In this document: positions 24,125 through 33,483 of the stretch, in pieces
How the letters are laid out: each line of letters begins with the position of its first letter
Numbering within the stretch: position 1 is the stretch's first letter
Made by a program: the position numbers and the translations under genes
Notes under the pieces: generated by a model
The model's input: the letters and a program-made list of their open reading frames with translations, nothing else
Database searches by the model: none
What the model was told of the DNA's origin: nothing
Assembly (NCBI GenBank): GCA_015501595.1
Contig: JADNRX010000001.1
Location: 1,116,001 to 1,180,000, forward strand
DNA from: Hymenopellis radicata
Lineage: Eukaryota; Basidiomycota; Agaricomycetes; Agaricales; Physalacriaceae
Length of the DNA: 64,000 nucleotides
Direction of reading: 5' to 3'

Positions 24125-27044
24125 TCAACATTCCTCCTCTAAGAGTTCCTCCTCAGCAACAGGCTCCACGTCAGCAGCACCGCGGAACTTCTGGTCCTCA
24201 GCCGCAGCTGTCAAACTCGTCTGGTAATGCGAGCTCGTGTCCGTCTTCGTGATCTCTCGCAGCGCCATGGTGGCATATGCAGCAGTACCGAGCGTCAACT
24301 GAATTTGAAGCGCCATGAACTTTCCGTCCTCCGAAGTTACTGGAGCATCAAATCCAAGCAGCTTATCTTCGTCTGCTTGAGCCAGCGGAACATCGGGATC
24401 GGTATACCGTAGAACGGACCACGACATCTCCTTGGGAAGGTGGAGGATACTGCGGTAAGAGCCGTTTAGCGTGTAGATGCTAGAGGTAATTTGTTAGACA
24501 CCGTCTCGCCTGTATGCGTCAGCTGCTCACCGTTGCTTGCGGACAAAGTTGTCAGCATCGAGACCATCCATCTTGAGGAACTCGCGATATCGCTCTCCAA
24601 GTTTGCCTCCGGGGTACGCCACATCCGTCCCAGGTAAGGGCATGATCACGTCAAAGATAGAGTATTTATCCACGTCCTCTTCGGTCAGGGTTTTCACAAC
24701 AGGAGCGACATATGGCTTTCGGGCTCGTTTACGACCACGGTTTGACATGGGCTCTTCTGGATGGATGTCAACGATGTGGTTGACAGAAGATCATGAAATA
24801 ATACCTGGTTCGTCATCCTTTTCTGGTGCACCATCCTCAGCAGTGCCCTCCATTTCAACCTCAGCCACTGGCGTGTCGAACACCAAATCCCCGGGAATAG
24901 GTTTGTCAACTCCGTAAGTTCGGATGCGCTCCGACACGATTGCATTCCAGACATATGACTGATATGCGTGGACATACATCAGTCGAAGATTTTTAGGAAT
25001 CTGTAAATACTGAAGTTAGCAGTATGGTACGCGTAAGAACGAATCACCTACCGTGTCTAAGGCTCCCATAGCATTACGCGTGTCACCCTTCATAGTCTTG
25101 AAGCTCTCTAAAAGGCAGCGCTCTGCTATGACACGTCTGGGCATGAGCTCGAGGGCTTTCTCGAGATCGTGATCTACGAGCCAAGCGTTACGTGCTGCTT
25201 CAACATCCGGGTGTTCACCGTGACGAGGTTGAAGGATCAGCGAAACAGCCTTCTGCCAATCAGATTGTAATAAGGCCAGTCCGATGGAGTGCGTTGGGAC
25301 GGAGGCCGTCCCAAAACGCTGCATGCCTAAGACTTGATTCAATAACACACAGAGGAGGTGATATAATAGTTACCATAGTAGTTTATGAAGCCTTTATTCT
25401 TTATGGTGTTCAAAGCATCTTCCATGGACTCCGGCGATCCGACTTTAACGTTCCTGTTGATATAGTAAGAATGAGGGTCCATAGAGACGCGAGGTATTGC
25501 TACCGCAGAGTAATCACGAAAGCGTTTCCTTTCAACATGCCCAGCTCCAAACCAGCCTTGCGATAGTTGAAATCGGCGATTCTCACACCACGTTCGCCAC
25601 GATACTTGAGCGCATCCTCTGCTGATCTCTTCCCGCCGTGACTCCATTGGCAAGTTTCCAAACGTCCTCGACAGTCTTGTTGTTCCGCTTCAATGAGACA
25701 CGTTGCACGGTAACGCCACGCTTGTCTTTGGTTCCGGCCACTGAGAGGTCTTTCGCGTTGACATGAAGCAAGCGCGATAGGTGTCCAAGGGCATCTTGGG
25801 TGTCTCGATTTGTTTTCTGCATACTGAAATGAATGTACGGGGGATACGTTCCCCGAGGAACTTGCTGACGGCCTCCACCTAGAAGAAGCATTAGAGTGTT
25901 GCAAGGCTTGAATGGTTCGAGGTAGACTACCTCTTCCCCCACCACGTCCGCCGCCTCGTCCGCCGCCACGTTTCGACCATTTGACCACGATGCGGGACCC
26001 ATCCCCGACATCAGGTGTGCTGGAATCGGTCTCACTGTCCAGTTTGCCCTTAAAGAGCTCTCTGATAGCTTGATGGAATTCAGTTCTTGTTGTTTTTGAT
26101 GCAATCGGCTAAACGAAAATTCTAAGTCATGTTGCACAAAGAAGTGCGGACACCAAGGGATACAGACATCTGATACAACTTTTCGGTTGTCCTCGCGGGC
26201 ATTACCGCCTCTACCACCGCCACGTCCTCCACGTCCTCCACGACCACCGCGGTTATTCCGTCCTCTACCGCGTCCTGAGGGTTCCGGTTCGGGAGCTGGG
26301 GGCTCCGCCTTTGATTCGCCAGCATCTGCGGTTTTAGGTACACGACCGCCCCATCCAGAGTCACTGATTCTGGGAGGTTCTGGCCCTGTAAGAACATTTC
26401 TTAACTTTGTCGACGGCATCTTGGGATAAAAAGGCAGAGAGACGCGTCGTAAAGGAAGTAGGCCATGGTTCATTGGCATCGGCGGCGGTTCTTCCACCTT
26501 TGGTGCTTCCTCCTCTGGTTGGGCTCAGACGCGGCAGGAAGCTTCTTCTACATTCGCGTCGGCCATAACGACATCCTCGGTTGGTGCGGCCTCGACAGGA
26601 GCAGCAGCGGGATTGGGCTTTTGGGATTCAGGTTTGTCTAGAGCCTTGAGATGTATAACATTGCTGTCCTGATCAACCTCGAAGACCAAAAAATCAGTAA
26701 ACCTATTGGACATTTAGTGAAACGGAGAAGGACTAAAAAGTAGCACATACCGTTGTTTGATGATTCCTTCAACTTTAGATGCGTCATGGCCGACATATTC
26801 CGAGATCCCTACGTCCTTTTCCATGAAGTTAATCGCGCCAGTGGCCGATGTTTCGGGGAGAGGAATGCCCAAGAGTGAGTGACTGGGTGGCAGAATGTGT
26901 TCATGCTTTTTGGGTTCATCTACAACTGGCGGCGGCGGCAGGGGCAGCAGCATCAGTAGTTTCATCGAGCTTCGTTCTCTTGGATGAGCGCTCGTCGTCG
27001 TTGTCGTCTTCGCGTTCGCGGACAGCGGAGGTAGCGGAGGACAT
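24125..27044 (-). CDS. PUS7: Pus7/TruD-type pseudouridine synthase with RGG boxes
   Basis: Converts uridine to pseudouridine in tRNA, U2 snRNA and mRNA. Landmarks: [36 protein letters not shown], then [19 protein letters not shown]; the catalytic TruD motif [17 protein letters not shown] (25700-25750), whose Asp is the nucleophile; and [20 protein letters not shown] followed by a C-terminal exon ending at 24125. Two arginine-glycine-rich stretches interrupt the fold: [19 protein letters not shown] (about 26200-26280) and [15 protein letters not shown] (about 25925-25985), not a usual feature of Pus7. The start at 27044 gives [20 protein letters not shown] and a KRTK motif, but the frame shifts by one in the GCCGCCGCC region near 26920-26965; an ATG at 26965 is the alternative start. 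It lies 60 bp from divergent URA3. Confidence 0.9.
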
Positions 27045-27104
27045 GGCAGGCAAAAGGCAAGTTGTATGTATCCGATCGATGATCGAGCAATTTTCATCAC
27101 GACC

Positions 27105-28026
27105 ATGTACAGAAAATCGTACGCTCAACGCGCGTCAAAGCAATCGAATCCCGCCGCGAGACTCCTCCTCGAGACCATCGAGCGCAAACAGTCAAATCTC
27201 GCAGTCAGTGTGGACGTCACCAAGTCCAGCGATTTTCTCGCTATCATCAACGCCGTAGGGCCCTACGTCTGTCTGATAAAGGCAACGATTCTGTCGACAT
27301 CTCCTGCTCGAATCTTACCTTTGTATCATTCAAGACGCACATTGATATCCTCGAAGACTTTCAACGATCCCTGATCGCTGAGCTGCAGGCACTGAGCTCG
27401 AAGCACGACTTTGTTATCTTTGAAGACAGAAAATTCGCCGATATAGGTGCATTCCCTACCATACCAATCCAGTGCGCCTCTAAACGTTGCCAGGTAACAC
27501 GGTTGCGTTGCAATACTCTAGTGGCGTACATAAAATCGCGAGCTGGTCTCACATCACCAATGCCCATCCCGTCCCAGGTCCCTCCATCATTACCGGTTTA
27601 AGCTCTGTCGGTATGCCCTTGGGTCGCGGTCTTCTGCTACTCTCAGAAATGAGCACCGCCGGCGCGCTAGCTCGAGGAGTGTACACCGAGGAAGCTGTCC
27701 GAATGGCGCGTGCACACCGCGACTTTGTCATCGGCTTCATAGCGCAGAGACGTATGGATGGCATCGGTGCCTCTGACTCTGAGTCAACACAAGATGAAGA
27801 CTTTCTCATTCTTACTCCGGGAGTCGGCCTCGACGTCAAAGGTGACTCCATGGGCCAGCAGTATAGAACACCGCGTCAAGTTGTTCTGGAATCGGAATGT
27901 GATGTTATCATCGTTGGTCGCGGTGTCTACGGGAAAGACTACAGCTTGACAGAAAAGATTGCCGAGCAGGCAATACGGTATCGGACAGAAGGTTGGAATG
28001 CGTATCTCGAGAGACTATCAAAATGA
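27105..28026 (+). CDS. URA3: Orotidine 5'-phosphate decarboxylase
   Basis: Last step of UMP synthesis: decarboxylates OMP in the cytosol. ATG 27105 has a good context (cgaccATG) and opens [20 protein letters not shown]. Motifs follow the family order: [15 protein letters not shown] with the substrate-binding Asp, [15 protein letters not shown] with the Lys-Thr-His, the catalytic [16 protein letters not shown] (Asp-x-Lys-x-x-Asp), [13 protein letters not shown], and [11 protein letters not shown] with the phosphate-binding Arg. Three exons. Intron 1 (27282-27334) has a GC donor (AAAG/GCAACG) and CAAG acceptor; intron 2 (from about 27449) is GT-AG. The product is about 270 residues, intact. Confidence 0.96.
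27282..27334 (+). other. GC-AG intron in URA3
   Basis: Splicing out 53 bases joins IK to THIDILEDF in phase, which is the conserved active-site segment. The donor reads AAAG/GCAACG and no GT donor near it gives the same join. GC-AG introns are a known minor class of U2-type introns. Confidence 0.8.
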
Positions 28027-28228
28027 CAAGGTGTTGTACATATGTATACATATTATGAATGTCTTTGCGTGCTAACGATGGTGATTATGTATATGCGAGT
28101 CCGTGGTATGGAATGGAGATGAAGGAATGAAGGACAATTGTGCGAGACGCGACATGGCGCGGCTAGGATGGCATGTGGAACTCGAAAGATCGAGTATGGA
28201 GGAATGGGAAGGGTATTGGGAAAGTCGT

Positions 28229-28612
28229 TCAGAACGAGTTCCTCCTTCGCCGGAATCCAAATACTTTGCGCAAGAGGATTGTCATCTTCTTCTCCTCTCC
28301 ATCCGCCTCATCCTCCTCTGAAGAAAGAGACGATCGACGTTTTGATGGAAAGAGCTGGCCAAGCTCTTCATACATGAGATGGGTGTCTCGCGGAGACTGG
28401 TTGGGCATGAAGAGGCTGAATGGGCTGGCTGAAGATGTGCCAGACGTAGACGTCGTTGCGAATGACGAGAAGGAGTTATAGTAGGACATTGGACCGGCAC
28501 GAACTGCAGACGTGGCGCAATTATGGGCCTTGAATGGCTGGGTGAGAGGGATGGTGGGCAGTGGCAGCCTGTTGGATATTCGACCCTTCACAGCTTTATA
28601 TGCCACAGTCAT
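28229..28612 (-). CDS. Small hypothetical protein
   Basis: A single open frame from ATG 28612 gives about 127 residues. It is Ser-rich in the middle (SYYNSFSSFATTSTSGTSSA), then has an acidic run (SSEEDEADGEE) and a basic end (FGFRRRRNSF). No domain recognised. Composition resembles a real low-complexity fungal protein rather than chance, but there is no independent support. It stands between URA3 (convergent side) and the GNAT gene. Confidence 0.35.
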   Translation of the reverse strand: MTVAYKAVKGRISNRLPLPTIPLTQPFKAHNCATSAVRAGPMSYYNSFSSFATTSTSGTSSASPFSLFMPNQSPRDTHLMYEELGQLFPSKRRSSLSSEEDEADGEEKKMTILLRKVFGFRRRRNSF

Positions 28613-28890
28613 GCAGATCAACCAATTCGTGGGACCGCGTTCTCTTTTGCCGCATTTGGTAGCTCTTGTTCTCCATAATGTTGGGTAAACAAGGTCTCCA
28701 CGTCACGCATCTTCCATGGATACCAGGTTGACCTCGTGGCCGCTCATTATGCCCAAAATGCTCTGTAGTCGCTACCTTCTCTCTCAAGAGGACGTTGGAT
28801 TGTACACCTTGTACCCAAATAGCAGGGTTACGCCGCTTTACACGTAAAAGTCGCCATTGTTCGAAGCTCTGTCAACCCCACGTAGATGAT

Positions 28891-29499
28891 CTATGGACCC
28901 ACAAATGCCAATCCCATATTGGACTCTGTCCCCCCTATGACCTTGAATCCCAAGCGCTCGTAGAATGCGCGCGCATTAACATTCCGGGGATCCATCCCTA
29001 CCCACACGCCCGCCACATTGATGCTCTTGAGATATTCAACAGCTGCCTCGATCAACTTCCTTCCCCAACCCTTTCCCTGATATTTCGGAAGTATATCGAT
29101 ATGAAGATGTGCCTTCGAAAACGCGATGTTCACGTCTGGTGCAGTATGCATGTTCCTCAACAGGTTCATGTACCGTTCGTCTGCCGGCTTCTTGGCCAAC
29201 GATGGAGGGTATTTCTCTGCGAGCGGAGGCCACCAGTGTTCGGAGGCGTAGCTCTCGAAAGCGCGCGTATCTGCAGATCCTAGAACGTATCCTACGATTT
29301 CCCCTTGGTCCTCCAACACGAATCCCCAGCATGTGACGGGAATTTTCGCATAAGGGACCGCGTATAAAAGCCCAGGAAGCTCTCCGAAATCGTGTAAATG
29401 CTCAGCTGAGTTGCCTGCGTCTGCCGTGAAAAGGCAGATACGCGATAATGACGGGGTATCTGCCTCAGTCGCCTTTCGAATGATGGTACCGGTTGACAT
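28891..29499 (-). CDS. GNAT family N-acetyltransferase
   Basis: An intronless 202-residue frame from ATG 29499. Acetyl-CoA-binding motif A is clear: AHLHIDILPKYQGKGWGRKL, with the Q-x-x-G-x-G core at residues about 143-150, and motif B follows as NVNARAFYERLGF. The middle insertion (WPPLAEKYPPSLAKKPADE) resembles the group of fungal acyltransferases related to the acetyltransferase-like domain of bacterial and eukaryotic O-GlcNAcase-type proteins, in which catalytic acetylation has not always been shown. Substrate unknown. Lack of introns is unusual next to its neighbours and may reflect retroposition or transfer, though codon use does not look foreign. Confidence 0.88.
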   Translation of the reverse strand: MSTGTIIRKATEADTPSLSRICLFTADAGNSAEHLHDFGELPGLLYAVPYAKIPVTCWGFVLEDQGEIVGYVLGSADTRAFESYASEHWWPPLAEKYPPSLAKKPADERYMNLLRNMHTAPDVNIAFSKAHLHIDILPKYQGKGWGRKLIEAAVEYLKSINVAGVWVGMDPRNVNARAFYERLGFKVIGGTESNMGLAFVGP

Positions 29500-30868
29500 G
29501 GTGCAAGATATATAATCAGCAATCCCGATGTGGATCGCAAGCCAGTTGAAGCAACCGCCAAGAATGGCTTGCAGTCAATCAGATAAGATAAGATAATCAT
29601 ACGCCACACTACTTTCAAAGCTTTTTTTCCTTGCGAGAGCGAATGGGAAGGAGTCTGGTCATTTGGTAGATGTGTACAGTATAAAATTTTAAGAAAGTAG
29701 ACTTAAATACATATCGTCTTACTAATGATGCACCAAAGATTCCAGAGTAAGATATAAGTAGGCACGAGCGAAGCGAGTGTCTATTTATAGAACTCTGGCC
29801 TTTACCTAGCTTTTCAGCTTCCGAATTGCTATCACTTATCTACTATCTAATCTGAATCTAATCATTTCCGTTCCGACTGTCCAATCCGGCGATCGGGCCG
29901 TGATCCTAAGGACGCATAACTCCACCATCGACCATCGACCACGACCCGTTGCTCGACTTTGCGTCGGCGACGACAAAATTAGGAGGAGGAGGAGGAGCGG
30001 GAAGACGAGCAGAAGGAGGATAGCCACATCGCGGACGATGCGACGTGAATGACGACTCGCTTGGTACGTCTTTGTTTTTCTTTGGCATAGCCATACTAAC
30101 CGGGCTTCTCTAGAATCTGCGACCCGCGCCTTGCTGTACAGTCTCCTTGCTCGTGTCCTTCTCCTTGCCCATACGCTCTCCACCCGTCTTGTCCTCCCGC
30201 TCGCCAGGTGTCATGCACGCTGGTAGCCCCCGCGCAATTGCTCGGGGTCGCCAACGTGCATGAAACATGTACCAGGTGTGGTGCGGGCTCCTCGGCATGG
30301 AAGAGGGTACTCGCAAGTCCAGTCGACGCCCGACTCGACTACCAACTTCGAACATGGCGGGCGTATGGTGTTGTGAGGTGCAGCAATGGCAAGGGTAACC
30401 CGTTAGCCCGTCAAGGCCCGAGGGTGAATCCGGCGGGTGACCCGTACCCGTGAGGCGGGTGTGTATACTTGGCGGGTACGGGTGCGGGTTGAAATCCAAT
30501 CACCCGCGGGACACCCGTACTATTCTGACGACGCGCCGAGGAGGACGACAAAATGAAGATGACGACGTCGGCAACGACGCACCGCAGCTGCAATCCCTCT
30601 GGACAACGGTGTCGCGCTTCAACAGCCTGCAGAGCCCATGCGCTGCCGTGTTCTCACACACAACGAGTCTGGAAGTTTGGATTTTGGCCGGCAGCGTCGT
30701 GCACGCGTCCTGTTCCAAAATGTGCGTATTCCTTCATTCATTTTGGAAAATCTAAATCTGATATTTATTATATCTTACTCTGGACCGAATTGCGCGCGCG
30801 CAATTCACACCCTATAGATAAAATGTCATGAAAACCGTAAACAATACATGTACAATCGTAGCACTCAT
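29500..30868. other. 1.4 kb intergenic with GC-rich inverted repeat
   Basis: No coding frame I can support. Holds the palindromic GGGT/ACCC-rich stretch described separately, and a GA/CT-rich run at about 29980-30010. Confidence 0.5.
30405..30530. repeat. GGGT/ACCC-rich imperfect inverted repeats
   Basis: The sequence alternates GTGACCCGTACCCGTGAGG with its near-complements GGCGGGTACGGGTGCGGG and CACCCGCGGGACACCCGTAC within about 125 bp. It can fold into strong hairpins. Such motifs occur in fungal repetitive DNA; no element boundary was found. Confidence 0.45.
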
Positions 30869-33483
30869 TCAAGCCGAAGACTTCTCGTCGTTCGTGCTGT
30901 TATCCAAAACTTCCTGCACACCCTTTTCGTGATCATGAACATGGTCGAGCAAATGCGGCTTCCAGTCGGCAGACCGCCATGGCTTGATATTTGCACGATA
31001 CATTTCGTCAACCTGCAAAACAGGATGAGTTTATGCTCAAAATAGAGAGTTCAAATCAACGTGCCTCTTCAAGACTGAGTCCTCTGGTTTCAGGAATGAA
31101 GAAGTATACGTAGAACCATCCTATGAAGTAGAAAGTTAATTATTGAAATCATCAGAGGTCTTCTCTCTTACCGAATGTCAACATTCCGAAGAAGATCATC
31201 AAGATGAGAGGACCGATGCTAGAGAACACGTTCAGCAGTCGGCAGCGTCATCAACTGACAAACTTACTCTTCAGCGATACGCGGAGCGAAGAAAGACAGC
31301 AGGAAATTCCACAACCAGTTCGTTGCGCTTCCCAGGGCGATGGCTTTCGGTCGGACACGCAGAGGGAAGGATTCGCCAAGGTACACCCATCTGCGTAAGT
31401 ATATTTAGAGGTGAACTACTTCTTTCGGAGACCAATACATACGGAACCGGTCCCCAGAAGATGGAGAACGAAAAGACGTGTAAGACGGCAAAGGCGATCA
31501 TGGTATCACCTAAATCGTACGTGAGAACAAAGACACCCACAATCGAGTCTGAGCCTTACCTCCTTGCTTGTTGCGAGGCGTAAGCTGACTTGCAGGCGTA
31601 CCAGCAGGTGCCAGGGTGAAATGACCAACAAGACCGGCCTATAAATAGAGTTGGTTACACAACGAGTCTTTTGGAACGAGTAGCACGTACAATAATGGAA
31701 CATGCGGCCTCCAGAACGGCCCCAAGAAGCAGAGACTAAATGTTAGCTTAGTGAGGACATCCGATGTACAATTGCGCGAGTCACTTACGCGTCGACGTCC
31801 CCAAGCTTCGATGAGATACTGATACAGGGTGAGCTACGAGCATGATGACGAAAAAAAATAGAACAAATACCAGAGCAGGGATAGTTCCAACGACAGAGAC
31901 GGCTCCTAGGATGGTCTGAATGATGTATGGAGACAATCTATTGGAGCGCGCCGTTAAACCGATGCTGGACTGGATACGCGGAATGGACTCACTCGGTTCC
32001 AGCACTCTTGAAGAACGTATCGCCGTAGTAATCTTGGGTGCAGGATTTAAACGAGTAAAAAATCGGTTGCAAAAGGACACTTACAGTAGAAGTTTTGACC
32101 ATTGAGCTGTTGAATGAACTGCAGCATCATCCCGTTTATGGTACGCTTCCACAGTGCGTTTCTCGTTGAGAAACACTCCAGCCATGTCGCCTTTCCGTGC
32201 TCGTTCTCAGCTCTGATACCGAACATCAGCTCTTCAACCAACTCCTCGACCAGGGGATCATCGAGGGGAACGCTATTTAACTCTGCAATGACGCCGCGAG
32301 CCTCCTCTGTCCTATCTGTGCCCAGAAGGTGACGGCTGGAGACAAATTAGAACACGACACGTCTGTGTTGTTGACCGAACGTACGGAGACTCTGGAAGGA
32401 AAAAGATCCCGGACAAGAGGATGAGACCCCATAGCATTTGCAGACCGACAGGAATACGCCATGACGCAGAGTTATCGATGGTGTGCGTGGCCAAATCTAT
32501 GATATAGCTCAGGAAGATACTACGGGAAACAAGTCAGGATAAACTTCGGTCACAGAAAGAGACGTACCCCATGATGATTTGCAATTGGTACAACACGAGA
32601 AGTGCTCCACGAAGGGCTTTCGGTGCGGTCTCTCCATTGTACAGGCTACGATGATTGCATCAGTATGATTTTATGGCGTTCACTAGCTCGCGTACGGGAC
32701 AATGGCTGATCGAATACACATTTAGTTAAAGTAGTGAGGTAGGAAGGAAGATGACGTACCAGACATGGCTCCAACACCAAGGCCAGCAATAAAGCGTCCA
32801 ACGGACATTTGAGCAATCGACGTTTCCGTCGCGGTTTGGATAACGACTCCGACTGTGAATATAGCTGCCCAAATCAGGATAGAGCCTCGTCGGCCGAAAC
32901 GATCAGATGTGAAGGCTTGTCCGAGTGCACCGCTGGATGCCATATGAGCAGGTAGAACGAGGACTACAAACAACACACCTACACAAATGTTCTGCATACA
33001 ATGTCAATGTCAGCTTCGATATTTCTCTCTACAGCGCGCGACGTACCCAGCCGAAAGTAGAGACGTGATAATAGATTGCCGGTGACTGGAAAGAACATAT
33101 TCGCCAGTTGACGCATTGAGTTCGCCGAAGCGACGAACGAAATCCGGCATGATCAGACATCCCTACACAACTCGTATAAGCGTATTGCCGATTCCCGTGA
33201 GCGTAGACGCACTGAAATGACACCTATAGAGGTGTTAGGACGTCAAGTATTGTCACCGACTAAACCAGGCGCACCAATGTCGTATCCAAAAAGGAATCCT
33301 TGAATACACATGCTCCGTCAACATCAGCTTGGGCCACAATAACGACATCTTACCTCCTACAAGAGTTCATGAGCATCGACGAACTGGTCATGTATAACAA
33401 GGAAACGCACCAAACGCAATGAAGATGGACAACAAAATCGTTCGCCTGTTCGTAGGAACAGCCCTCGTCACGATAGGCGCCAT
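30869..33483 (-). CDS. MFS sugar transporter
   Basis: A plasma-membrane sugar porter of 12 helices. Assembled from about a dozen small exons: start MAPIVTRAVPTNRRTILLSI (33483), then FLFGYDIG, VISGCLIMPDFVRRFGELNA, LGQAFTSDRFGRRGSI (the DRxGRR loop 2-3 motif), SVGRFIAGLGVGAMS, NGETAPKALRGALLVLYQLQ (PETPR-related inner-gate region precedes FFLPESPR), LQFIQQLNGQNF with the sugar-contacting QQxxGxN motif, ILGAVSVVGTIPAL, and FFIPETRGLSLEEVDEMY near the end (30869). All conserved porter motifs are intact, so it is probably active. Substrate not deducible; hexose or related. Unusually it requires three microexons (3, 9 and 10 nt) for the conserved sequence, annotated separately. Confidence 0.93.
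32696..32705 (-). other. 10-nt microexon of the sugar transporter
   Basis: CCATTGTCCC lies between GATCAG and GTACGC. It encodes the IVP part of GAMSAIVPLYNGETAPK and is the only way to join the two flanking exons in phase with that conserved segment. Confidence 0.75.
32983..32991 (-). other. 9-nt microexon of the sugar transporter
   Basis: AACATTTGT lies between ATGCAG and GTAGGT, with flanking introns of about 55 and 50 bp. Its inclusion joins SAG to TFVGALGQAF in phase, as expected for sugar porters. Confidence 0.75.
33354..33356 (-). other. Candidate 3-nt microexon of the sugar transporter
   Basis: On the minus strand the sequence reads TGTAG, GAG, GTAAGA: a consensus acceptor, three bases, and a strong donor. 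Flanking introns would be 54 bp (33410-33357) and 55 bp (33353-33299), the usual size here. Including GAG yields AFGGFLFGYD, the family consensus; skipping it gives AFGFLFGYD from one 112-bp intron. Confidence 0.7.
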
